Shown here one piece after another: positions 1-5,480 of a stretch of 5,480 bases of DNA; position 1 is the stretch's first letter, and the number at the start of each line of letters is the position of its first letter. The notes beneath the pieces were generated by a model. It was not told the origin of the DNA. It worked only from the letters and a program-made list of their open reading frames with translations, and ran no database searches. The position numbers and the translations under genes were made by a program. The stretch is from Spirochaetaceae bacterium (GTDB lineage: Bacteria > Spirochaetota > Spirochaetia > DSM-27196 > SLST01): the NCBI GenBank assembly GCA_007129695.1, contig SKVA01000044.1, positions 1-5,480 of the forward strand, written 5' to 3'.

Positions 1-524
1 AAGCTCCGCGCCGACTCTTCCAGACCCGGGTCCAGCGTGAGGAGCGACGCCCTGACGTTGAGAAACACGTACGGGTACGCGTAGAGCGAGAGCGCGATCG
101 TTGCGCCCCAGAATCCCGACGGGCGTTGCATCGTGATGCCGATCGCCGCGGCCATCCCGTTCGTCCCGCCGAGCCCGAGCAACGCGTGCGCCATCACGTA
201 TCCGGGGATCGCGAGCGGCGTGACCGCCAGGAGCGTGACCAACCGGCGAGCCGGCAGGTCGGTCCGGACCGCCAACCACGCGAGTGGCAGCGCGACGAGC
301 GTCGACAGCGCGACGACGCCGCCGGTGAGTCCGAGCGTATTCCGTAGCAGTACCCACGTTCGCCTGCGCCACAGCAGTTCGACGAGCGTCGCCGCGTCGG
401 CCTCGAGCGCGCGGACTACCAGGTAGCCGAGCGGCACGACCATCGCGAGCGCGACGACGCCAGGCGCGACGTAGAGCAGCGGGGGGATCGCCTGGCGATC
501 CCCCCGCACGGTGCGCGTACTCAA
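1..524 (-). CDS. Ferric-iron ABC transporter permease (FbpB/FutB type), N-terminal part only
   Basis: Inner-membrane permease expected to pass Fe3+ from the periplasmic binding protein into the cytoplasm with an ATPase not seen here. The gene runs off the left edge; 174 residues are visible, about a third of the usual 500-550-residue double-domain permease. Hydrophobic segments lie near residues 13-40, 58-85, 95-118 and 138-156. Family-typical stretches are LRNTLGLTGG (60-69), TPLAIPGYVMAHALLG (102-117) and YAYPYVFLNVRASL (148-161), followed by LDPGLEESARS, the start of the EAA-like loop that contacts the ATPase. I chose TTG at 524, five bases after the binding-protein stop, with a weak AGG about four bases upstream; GTG at 509 is the alternative. 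A later ATG at 443 would delete most of the first membrane helix. A strong palindrome covers codons 6-15. Family assignment is secure; start and substrate (iron rather than another metal) are inferred. Confidence 0.88.
   Translation of the reverse strand, partial: MSTRTVRGDRQAIPPLLYVAPGVVALAMVVPLGYLVVRALEADAATLVELLWRRRTWVLLRNTLGLTGGVVALSTLVALPLAWLAVRTDLPARRLVTLLAVTPLAIPGYVMAHALLGLGGTNGMAAAIGITMQRPSGFWGATIALSLYAYPYVFLNVRASLLTLDPGLEESARS
479..507. repeat. 29-bp inverted repeat with 14-bp perfect arms at the start of the permease gene
   Basis: The minus strand reads GCGGGGGGATCGCC, one central A, then GGCGATCCCCCCGC, so the arms are exact reverse complements. As RNA this can fold into a 13-bp GC-rich stem with a CAG triloop. 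It begins 17 bases inside the permease gene if TTG 524 is the start, or overlaps the start codon if GTG 509 is used. There is no T-run after it, so it is not a canonical intrinsic terminator. Inferred roles are mRNA stabilisation or processing behind the binding-protein message, or damping of permease translation. Confidence 0.85.
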
Positions 525-529
525 GAGGC

Positions 530-1594
530 CTACAGCGCCCCTGCCCGCCGAAGGAGCGAGAGCGTTCCGTCGAGGTCCTCGAGCAGGTCGAGCTCGATCT
601 GCGGGCTCACGTCCAGAAGCCGCGCGAACGACTCGAGTCGCGGGTTCTGATCGACCGTGTCGGTGATCGGATACTCGTAGACCTCGCTCGTGAAGTACTG
701 CTGCGCGTACTCGTCGAGCAGGAAGCGGACGAACCGCTCGGCGTTCGCCGCGTTCGCCGATGTCGCAAGGATTCCGATCCCGGCGACGTTCACCAGATTG
801 CCCGTGTCGCCCGACTCGAAGAACCGCTGCACGACCGGGAAGTCGGGGGCCGATTCCTGGAAGCGGAGCAGGTAGTAGTTATTCGTGATCCCCATCGCGA
901 TCTCGCCGGCCGCGATCGCTTCGACGATCGCGGTGTTGCTGCGGTACGCCTGCACGTCGTTCGCGATCATCTCCCTCACCCATCGTTCGGTCGCGTCGTC
1001 GCCGTGCTCGACGCGCATCGCGGTTACGAACGACTGGAACGATCCGTTGGTCGGAGCCCATCCGACGCGGCCGCGGAACGCGGGGTCGGCGAGGTCGAAC
1101 ACCGAGCCGGGAAACTGGTCGTCGGACAGCGAGGACGGCGAGTACGCGAGTACGCGCGCGCGGCCGCTCGTCGCGATCCACATCCCGCGTCCGCCGCGGT
1201 AGATCGTCGGAACGCCCGCGAAGACGTCGTCGGGAAGCTGGCGGAAGAGCCCGCGGTTCGCGACCGCGCCGAGCGCGCCGGCGTCCTGCGCCCAGAAGAG
1301 GTCCGCCGGAGAGCGGGTTCCCTCCTCCTGGAGCAATACCGCAAGCTCCGCGGTGCCGCCGTAGCGCACCGCGACCGTGAAGCCGGTCTCCCGCTCGAAC
1401 TCTTCGATGAGCGGCGCGACCAGACTCTCCCCGCGCCCCGAGTAGAGCGTGATCGTGTTCGCATCCTGCCGCGAGCCGGTCGCGTACGCACCGATCGCGA
1501 CGGTAACGACCATCAACGCGACCGAGACCAGTCTCAATCCATTTCCGCGCGCTACCCCGATCGGCCGCGCGGGCGCGCCCTGACCTGATGCCAT
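530..1594 (-). CDS. Periplasmic ferric-iron ABC transporter substrate-binding protein (FbpA/FutA-like)
   Basis: Captures Fe3+ in the periplasm and delivers it to the permease encoded 5 bp downstream. The product is 354 residues, normal for the family. A positively charged N-terminus and hydrophobic segment (about 20-37) ending in AYA (36-38) look like a Sec signal peptide with a possible cleavage site; no lipobox cysteine is seen, so an uncleaved anchor is also possible. The mature part opens with ITLYSGRGESLVAPLIEEF (48-66), followed by SPADLFWAQDAGALG (95-109) and GRVGWAPTNGSFQSF (175-189). The adjacent tyrosines Y240-Y241 in NNYYLLRF correspond to the iron-binding pair of FbpA. VNVAGIGIL (268-276) and EYPI (307-310) are also typical. 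ATG 1594 is chosen because GAGGAGG lies five bases upstream; the frame stays open upstream to a TTG at 1672, which lacks a ribosome site. Iron specificity is inferred from family motifs. Confidence 0.93.
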   Translation of the reverse strand: MASGQGAPARPIGVARGNGLRLVSVALMVVTVAIGAYATGSRQDANTITLYSGRGESLVAPLIEEFERETGFTVAVRYGGTAELAVLLQEEGTRSPADLFWAQDAGALGAVANRGLFRQLPDDVFAGVPTIYRGGRGMWIATSGRARVLAYSPSSLSDDQFPGSVFDLADPAFRGRVGWAPTNGSFQSFVTAMRVEHGDDATERWVREMIANDVQAYRSNTAIVEAIAAGEIAMGITNNYYLLRFQESAPDFPVVQRFFESGDTGNLVNVAGIGILATSANAANAERFVRFLLDEYAQQYFTSEVYEYPITDTVDQNPRLESFARLLDVSPQIELDLLEDLDGTLSLLRRAGAL

Positions 1595-1599
1595 TGCAT

Positions 1600-1606
1600 C
1601 CTCCTC
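1600..1606 (-). promoter_or_regulatory. Strong ribosome binding site of the iron-binding protein gene
   Basis: GAGGAGG on the minus strand, five bases before ATG 1594. It decides the start of this gene against the 26-codon in-frame upstream extension to TTG 1672. Confidence 0.85.
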
Positions 1607-1609
1607 GTC

Positions 1610-1636
1610 GATCTCGGCCGACTTCACCGACCGATC
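1610..1636 (-). promoter_or_regulatory. Possible leader hairpin just upstream of the iron-binding protein ribosome site
   Basis: On the minus strand GATC and TCGG (separated by a GG bulge) can pair with CCGAGATC across a nine-base loop. The structure would end four bases before the GAGGAGG site. It is short and bulged and may be chance in GC-rich DNA. Confidence 0.25.
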
Positions 1637-1643
1637 TGCGGCG

Positions 1644-1706
1644 AGGTTAATGCATATTAATATTGTAGTCAACTATGAAAGATAGATATATGCAACAAGT
1701 GTGCAT
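1644..1706 (-). promoter_or_regulatory. AT-rich promoter/operator candidate upstream of the iron-uptake genes
   Basis: This block, in the 154-bp gap between uppP and the iron-binding protein gene, is far more AT-rich than anything else in the window. It contains TTGACT (1672-1667), a good -35 match, but the hexamer 17 bases on (TAACCT) is a weak -10. CAGACA (1713-1708) with TATATC (1690-1685) at 17-bp spacing is an alternative. It also holds the palindrome ATATTAATAT (1654-1663), an exact 7-bp inverted pair TGCATAT (1651-1657) and ATATGCA (1688-1694), a TAGT-CA-ACTA symmetric element (1666-1675) and a lone AGGTTA (1644-1649) resembling a DtxR half-site. A promoter here is likely; the exact elements and the regulator are not resolved. 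Confidence 0.5.
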
Positions 1707-1748
1707 CTGTCTGTCGGCTTGTGCCGTGGCGACGAGGGCGCGAACCGG

Positions 1749-2543
1749 TCACAGCGCGATCAGGCCCCAGATCCCAAGCGGAACCAGGTAGACGCTGAAC
1801 ACCCAGAGCTTGCCGCCTCGGATCAGCCGGACCAGGAGCGACAGCGACAGGAGCCCGAACACGAGCGACGCAGCGAAGCCCGCCGCGATTGCCGCAGGCG
1901 AGACCGCGGCGGTCAGAGACGACAGGTCGCGCATTTCCAGGATCAGCGCGCCCAGGATCGCGGGGATCGACATCAGAAACGAAAATTCCGCGGCGCGCTC
2001 GCGCGTCACGCCCGCCCACAGCGCGGCGGTGATCGTGCTCCCAGATCTCGATATGCCGGGTACCACGGCCAGCCCCTGCACAATGCCGACGATGAGCGCA
2101 TGGCGCGCCTTCAGCCCGTCGTACCCGGTCGTTCCGCGCGCGAAGTGCGACAGGATCAGCAGGCCTGCGGTGACCAGGAAGGCGCCTGCGACAACCTTCG
2201 GGTAGAGGTGCAGGTCGAGTCGCCTGATCGCGAGCACGATGACCACGGTGATGACCGTCCCGATCAGCACGAGCAGCGTGAGCCGCAGGTCGACCGCGTC
2301 GTCGTCGGCCGATCGGCGGCGTATCCAGCGCCAGATCGCCGCTATCATTCGCGCGATGCGGATCCGGAAGAACCAGACGACCGCGATGAGCGTCGCGATG
2401 TGCAGCACCACGTCGTACAGGAGCGGGATCTCGCCGATGCCCAGGACCGCGCGCATCACGACCAGATGCCCCGAGCTACTGATCGGGATGAACTCGCTGA
2501 TGCCCTGAAGTACGCCAAGGAGAAGGGATTGCCAGAAACTCAT
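1749..2543 (-). CDS. uppP: Undecaprenyl-diphosphatase (UppP/BacA family)
   Basis: Integral membrane phosphatase that converts undecaprenyl diphosphate to undecaprenyl phosphate, recycling the lipid carrier for peptidoglycan and other envelope polymers; homologues confer bacitracin resistance when overexpressed. The 264-residue length is usual. Both hallmark regions are present: QGISEFIPISSSGHL (13-27), with the Q/E-xxx-E pair Q13 and E17 and H26, and VPGISRSGST (161-170) with R166, preceded by the internal-repeat motif IVQGLA (154-159 approximately). Several hydrophobic helices follow the family pattern, including about 43-60, 88-106, 117-133, 190-203, 214-240 and 246-264. ATG 2543 has GGAG five bases upstream and a sigma70-like promoter close behind, so the gene is probably transcribed on its own. 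It lies between a metalloregulator and iron-uptake genes, with no mechanistic reason visible. The assignment is secure. Confidence 0.96.
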   Translation of the reverse strand: MSFWQSLLLGVLQGISEFIPISSSGHLVVMRAVLGIGEIPLLYDVVLHIATLIAVVWFFRIRIARMIAAIWRWIRRRSADDDAVDLRLTLLVLIGTVITVVIVLAIRRLDLHLYPKVVAGAFLVTAGLLILSHFARGTTGYDGLKARHALIVGIVQGLAVVPGISRSGSTITAALWAGVTRERAAEFSFLMSIPAILGALILEMRDLSSLTAAVSPAAIAAGFAASLVFGLLSLSLLVRLIRGGKLWVFSVYLVPLGIWGLIAL

Positions 2544-2548
2544 GAACG

Positions 2549-2589
2549 CTCCGTCGCGCGAATATACCGCGCACGCCGCGACGGTTCAA
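2549..2589 (-). promoter_or_regulatory. Sigma70-like promoter and ribosome site of uppP
   Basis: On the minus strand TTGAAC (2589-2584) and TATATT (2566-2561) are separated by exactly 17 bases, matching four or five positions each of the consensus hexamers. Transcription would start near 2554-2555, leaving a very short leader that just includes GGAG (2552-2549), five bases before ATG 2543. This suggests uppP is not dependent on read-through from the regulator gene. Confidence 0.6.
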
Positions 2590-2598
2590 TTCGCCGGC

Positions 2599-2612
2599 AG
2601 CGCTGCAGCGCT
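2599..2612. repeat. 14-bp perfect GC-rich palindrome between regulator and uppP
   Basis: AGCGCTGCAGCGCT is self-complementary and lies 5 bp beyond the regulator stop codon (2618-2620), just before the uppP -35 hexamer. It can form a short hairpin, but no T-tract follows on the minus strand, so a terminator role for the regulator transcript is only possible. An operator role for uppP is equally unproven. Confidence 0.4.
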
Positions 2613-2617
2613 CGCCG

Positions 2618-3304
2618 TCAGGCCGCCGACTCGACGCGGATGTGCCGCGCGAAGTCGAGCGGGATGTCGATGTCGTCGTCCTTGAAGCGCGCGCGGAGCA
2701 CCGTCGCGTTGCGCGTGCCTACGGTCAGCTTCGATCCAAGCATCATGCGCTGCTCGTAGCAGAAGCGCAGCAGCCCGTCTACCGCTTCGCCCTCTTCGGT
2801 CACGCGGATCACGCGCACGTGATCACCCGGCGCGGAGTCGGTGAGCGCGGGTGCGTGGAGCAGGTACGACTCGCGCTCGGACCCGGGAAACGGATTGCCG
2901 TGCGGGCACGTGTCGGGGTGGCCGAGTCGCTTCGCGATGTGGTGCTCGAGCGTCGTACTCAGCACCATCTGCAGCCGTTCGGCCTCGTCGTCGGCGACGT
3001 CCCACGCGACGCCGAGCTCGTCGACGAGCAGCCGCTCAAGGAGATAGTGGCGACTGATGTAGTGCTTCGCGAGCCGCTCGCCCGTGTCGGTGAGCGTGTA
3101 TCCGCGCGACTGTTCTCGGCTCAGGAGACCGCGCTGCTCCAGACGCTTGAGTGTCTGCGTCACCGATGACGGCGTGACGCCGAGCCGCTCGCCTATTCGC
3201 GCGCCGACGACCGGCTCGTTCTCGCGCAGGATCAGGTAGACCTGCGACAGATAGCGTGGCGCGGCTGGGAACTGCTCGCACAGCGATACGATGTCGGTAT
3301 CCAT
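2618..3304 (-). CDS. DtxR/MntR-family metal-dependent transcriptional regulator
   Basis: Cytoplasmic repressor expected to sense Fe2+ or Mn2+ and control metal uptake genes. The product is 228 residues, the three-domain length. A winged helix-turn-helix lies at about 17-80, with VGARIGERLGVTPSSVTQTLKRL (split as 33-47 and 48-55) containing the recognition helix. The dimerisation region follows (82-140) with H86 and E90 in RHYLLERLL, aligning to ancillary-site H79 and E83 of DtxR, then the family signature TCPHGNPFPG (132-141). The C-terminal FeoA/SH3-like domain covers about 145-225. Where DtxR has C102, E105, H106 and MntR E99, E102, H103, this protein by eye has E109, Q112, M113, so two primary-site ligands seem changed. 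ATG 3304 is preferred over TTG 3313; neither has a clear ribosome site, and TATCTT 14 bases upstream suggests a nearly leaderless mRNA. The iron genes two genes downstream are likely targets, by inference. Confidence 0.9.
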   Translation of the reverse strand: MDTDIVSLCEQFPAAPRYLSQVYLILRENEPVVGARIGERLGVTPSSVTQTLKRLEQRGLLSREQSRGYTLTDTGERLAKHYISRHYLLERLLVDELGVAWDVADDEAERLQMVLSTTLEHHIAKRLGHPDTCPHGNPFPGSERESYLLHAPALTDSAPGDHVRVIRVTEEGEAVDGLLRFCYEQRMMLGSKLTVGTRNATVLRARFKDDDIDIPLDFARHIRVESAA

Positions 3305-3414
3305 TCCAGACAAAGATAGCGATTCGCGCGGGTTGGGGCAGCAGGGGGTGACATCCCCGGGTGTCTGTGGTGTTATACCCGCGAGATCGGCGAGGTTCGA
3401 GCCCGGGGGTGAGC
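3305..3414. promoter_or_regulatory. Divergent control region between the regulator and the ABC exporter
   Basis: This 110-bp gap must drive both directions. Toward the exporter, TGTTATACC (3371-3379) fits an extended -10 (TG-n-TATA). GTGACA (3348-3353) matches five of six -35 positions, but the spacing to that -10 is 20 bp, longer than ideal. Between them GACA (3350-3353) and TGTC (3362-3365) flank a CG-rich centre as an imperfect 16-bp inverted repeat, a possible operator. Toward the regulator, TATCTT (3318-3313) is a -10-like hexamer without a good -35. No canonical DtxR box is seen. All these assignments are tentative. Confidence 0.4.
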
Positions 3415-4341
3415 ATGATAGAGGTAGAGTCGATATCCAAATCGTACGGCGACACCGTCGCGGTCCGCGACCTTTCGTTCAGGAGCACGCCCGGCGAGAT
3501 CTTCGGGCTGCTCGGCCCGAACGGCGCTGGAAAGTCGACGACGATCAGGATGATCATGAACATCATCGCCCCCGATGCCGGGCGGATCCTGTTCAAGGGG
3601 TCGCCGCTCACCGTGGCCGACAAGGACCGGATCGGCTACCTGCCGGAGGAACGCGGCCTGTACAAGAAGCTCACCGTCGCGGAGGTCCTGCGATACCTCG
3701 CGTCGCTGAAGAACGTCGATGCCCGCACGGCCGACCGGCGCATCGACGAGTGGCTCGAGCGATTCGGGCTCTCCGAGTGGAAGAACAAGAAGGTGGACGA
3801 GCTGTCGAAGGGAATGGCGCAGAAGGTCCAACTCTCCGCCGCCGTGATTCACGATCCCGACTTCGTCTTCCTCGACGAGCCGTTCTCCGGGCTCGACCCG
3901 GTCAGTACCGACGTGCTGCGCGACGCGGTCGTCGATCTCAACCGCGCGGGGAAGACCGTGCTCTTCTCCACGCACAACATGGATCAGGCCGAGCGGATCT
4001 GTCACAGCATCCTGATTCTCAACAAGGGGCGCGAGCTGATCTCCGGCAGGCTCGCCGACGTCAAGGAGCGCTACGGCAGACGCAGTGTCGCGATCGAGTT
4101 CGACGGTGATCTCGATTTTCTTGACCAGCACGCGACCGTGGCTCACGTGATTCGCTACCCGCGTTGGGCGGAGGTCGAGCTTGCCGACGGGCGTTCGGCC
4201 GACGATCTCTTTGCGGCGTTGTCGGGCAGGGTATCGGTTCGCCGGTTCGAGGTGCTCAGCCCGTCGCTGCACAAGATATTCGTCGATCAGCTCGGTGGAC
4301 GCGCCGATTCGCGCGAACCGGACCAGGAGTCAAACGCATGA
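3415..4341 (+). CDS. ABC exporter ATP-binding protein (NatA-like, with DUF4162-type C-terminal domain)
   Basis: ATPase that powers export by the membrane protein encoded next. Of its 308 residues, about 1-215 form the nucleotide-binding domain: Walker A GPNGAGKST (34-42), the Q-loop region GYLPEERGLY (74-83), signature LSKGMAQKVQL (130-140), Walker B FVFLDEP (150-156) with D-loop SGLD (158-161), and switch histidine H187 in STHNMD. The remainder (about 205-292) matches the DUF4162 tail found on NatA/YhaQ-type ATPases. E replaces the usual Q in the Q-loop, which I recall as normal in this subfamily. ATG 3415 is chosen because GGGGG (3405-3409) lies five bases upstream and MIEVESISKSYG is the standard opening; an in-frame GTG at 3361 would add 18 unlikely residues. 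The stop overlaps the next start by ATGA, implying translational coupling. Substrate is unknown; Na+ export is only one possibility. Confidence 0.94.
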   Translation: MIEVESISKSYGDTVAVRDLSFRSTPGEIFGLLGPNGAGKSTTIRMIMNIIAPDAGRILFKGSPLTVADKDRIGYLPEERGLYKKLTVAEVLRYLASLKNVDARTADRRIDEWLERFGLSEWKNKKVDELSKGMAQKVQLSAAVIHDPDFVFLDEPFSGLDPVSTDVLRDAVVDLNRAGKTVLFSTHNMDQAERICHSILILNKGRELISGRLADVKERYGRRSVAIEFDGDLDFLDQHATVAHVIRYPRWAEVELADGRSADDLFAALSGRVSVRRFEVLSPSLHKIFVDQLGGRADSREPDQESNA

Positions 4342-5480
4342 GTGCGATTTTCACCCGCAAGATGACTCGAGTGGCTCGGATGGAGTTCAAGCTCACCGCC
4401 GAGAACAAGGCGTTCGTCATCATCACAATCATCGGGCCGTTCCTCATCGTCGCGATGAGCGTGCTGCCGGGGCTCCTGGCGTCGCGCGGCGGTGGCGCCC
4501 CGGCGTTCGATCTTGGCATCGTCGGCGGTTCGTCGGCGTTCACCGAATCGATGCGCGGCGCGTTCGAGTCCACCTCCATTTCCGTTGCCGCGCACAGCGA
4601 GCGCGAAGAGGAGCTTCGCAGCCGACTCGCGGCCGGAGAGCTCGACGGGTACATCGTGATCCCGGCGAACGTACTCGATACCAGAGTCGTCCGGTTCGTC
4701 ACGTCATCCGGCCCGAATTTCGAGATCGTGGGCACCATAGAGGGCGTGGTCGGTAGCCTGGTCGTCGCGATGCGGCTTGCGAACGCCGGATTCGATCCCG
4801 GCGAGGTCGCGACGCTGTCGCAGCGCCCGTCGCTCGAGTATCGCCGCTTCGAGGCGGGTCGCGATGACAGCGAGGGCCCCGACATGATGAGCATGCTCTT
4901 CACGACGCTCGCGTTTACGATGCTCCTTTATATGACGATTCTCCTCTACGGCCAGTCGCTCGGCACATCGGTCCTCAATGAAAAGCGGTCGAAGATGGTA
5001 GAAGTGATCCTGTCGTCGATTTCGGCGCGCGAGCTGTTGGTCGGCAAGATTCTGGGCAAGGCCGCAGCGAGCCTCCTCCAGTACGGCATCTGGATCGGGA
5101 TGGCGGTGCTCTTTCTGAACATCATCGGTCCCGCCGTCAACGTCGAGGTTACGCTGGCCGGCGGTCTTCAGACGTACGCGTATCTGCTCCTCTTCTTCCT
5201 GCTCGCGTTCTTCCTCTACTCGTCGTTCTACGCCGCGCTGGGCGCGGCCAGCGAGGATGAGCAGCACCTGTCGCAGCTCGGGTGGCCGGTGATTCTGTTT
5301 CTGGTGCTTCCGATGGTCATGATCGGCGTCCTGTCGTCCAACCCGGACGGCGGGCTCGCGGTCGGGCTCTCCATCTTCCCTCTGACCGCGCCGATCGTGA
5401 TGTTTCAGCGGCTCCTGGTTGGATCACCACCGGTGTTGCAGCTCGCGCTCAGCGTCGGCCTCCTGCTGGTGACGATCGCG
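4338..5480 (+). CDS. ABC-2 type exporter permease (NatB/YhaP-like), partial at right edge
   Basis: Membrane partner of the preceding ATPase. It starts at ATG 4338 inside the ATPase stop (ATGA overlap), and 381 residues are visible before the window ends; the family usually runs to about 400-430, so little is missing. The topology is typical: a cytoplasmic N-terminus with RVARMEFK (11-18), a first helix at about 26-48, a large extracytoplasmic domain (about 50-185), then a cluster of helices near 186-206, 243-264, 279-299, 315-333, 342-356 and 367-381. The conserved cytoplasmic stretch LNEKRSKMVEVILSSISA (213-230), which couples to the ATPase, followed by LLVGKILGK (233-241), identifies the NatB/ABC2_membrane_3 group, as does EDEQHLSQLGWP (about 306-317). 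The transported substrate cannot be read from the sequence; sodium, lipid, peptide or drug export are all possible. Confidence 0.92.
   Translation, partial: MSAIFTRKMTRVARMEFKLTAENKAFVIITIIGPFLIVAMSVLPGLLASRGGGAPAFDLGIVGGSSAFTESMRGAFESTSISVAAHSEREEELRSRLAAGELDGYIVIPANVLDTRVVRFVTSSGPNFEIVGTIEGVVGSLVVAMRLANAGFDPGEVATLSQRPSLEYRRFEAGRDDSEGPDMMSMLFTTLAFTMLLYMTILLYGQSLGTSVLNEKRSKMVEVILSSISARELLVGKILGKAAASLLQYGIWIGMAVLFLNIIGPAVNVEVTLAGGLQTYAYLLLFFLLAFFLYSSFYAALGAASEDEQHLSQLGWPVILFLVLPMVMIGVLSSNPDGGLAVGLSIFPLTAPIVMFQRLLVGSPPVLQLALSVGLLLVTIA

Noticed and set aside
1004..1588. Plus-strand open frame opposite the iron-binding protein gene
   Set aside because: Arg/Ala/Asp-rich antisense translation with no domain; the opposite strand encodes a full-length binding protein.
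1595..1672. In-frame upstream extension of the iron-binding protein to TTG 1672
   Set aside because: It lacks a ribosome site, overlaps the likely promoter (its TTG is part of the TTGACT hexamer), and would bury the signal peptide behind 26 extra residues.
1701..2759. Plus-strand open frame of 352 codons opposite uppP
   Set aside because: Its translation is a monotonous Arg/Asp/Gln/His-rich sequence typical of the antisense of a GC-rich membrane-protein gene, and uppP on the other strand has all family motifs.
3345..3412. Direct repeat GGGGGTGA at about 3344-3351 and 3405-3412
   Set aside because: The second copy is explained as a ribosome site; eight G-rich bases recurring once in GC-rich DNA is not convincing.
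3361..3414. In-frame GTG start extending the ATPase by 18 residues
   Set aside because: It covers the candidate promoter, has no family similarity, and ATG 3415 has a well-placed GGGGG ribosome site.
3634..3663. Glutamate in place of the Q-loop glutamine of the ATPase
   Set aside because: LPEERGLY at this position is, from memory, usual for this NatA-like subfamily, so it is not a sign of inactivity.
3373..4272. Minus-strand open frame of 299 codons opposite the NatA-like ATPase
   Set aside because: It is an antisense shadow of a gene with complete Walker A, signature and Walker B motifs; it shows no recognisable domain and is low in complexity.
1..5480. Search for CRISPR arrays, tRNAs, transposon ends, toxin-antitoxin pairs or phage genes
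   Set aside because: No spaced repeat array, cloverleaf-like sequence, transposase motif or small paired genes were seen; nearly all of the window is explained by six recognisable genes.

Overview
The window comes from a GC-rich bacterial chromosome (about 60-65% G+C by eye), densely packed with ordinary housekeeping and transport genes. The lineage cannot be fixed from these genes alone. The family types would fit a spirochaete-like or other high-GC bacterium, but that is only a guess. I see no tRNA, rRNA, CRISPR array, insertion sequence, phage or plasmid signature.

Layout. Four genes lie on the minus strand, read right to left: a DtxR/MntR-family metalloregulator (3304-2618), the undecaprenyl-diphosphatase uppP (2543-1749), a periplasmic ferric-iron binding protein (1594-530), and the first third of its inner-membrane permease (524 to the left edge, partial). 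Two genes lie on the plus strand, divergent from the regulator: an ABC ATPase of the NatA type with a DUF4162-like tail (3415-4341), and its NatB-type ABC-2 permease, which overlaps it by ATGA (4338 to the right edge, partial).

How they fit together. The binding protein and permease form a classical FbpAB/FutA-type ferric uptake module; its ATPase should lie beyond the left edge. The DtxR-family protein is the natural candidate regulator of that module, though uppP, a cell-wall lipid-carrier recycling enzyme with its own good sigma70-like promoter, sits between them. A strikingly AT-rich block at about 1644-1706 upstream of the binding-protein gene is the obvious place for its promoter and operator. 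The plus-strand pair is an independent export system of unknown substrate, sharing a 110-bp divergent control region with the regulator.

Points worth a second look: a 29-bp nearly perfect palindrome at the first codons of the iron permease gene; apparent loss of two canonical metal ligands in the DtxR-family regulator; and inverted TGCATAT motifs in the AT-rich block. I found no convincing evidence for a wholly new multi-gene system here.
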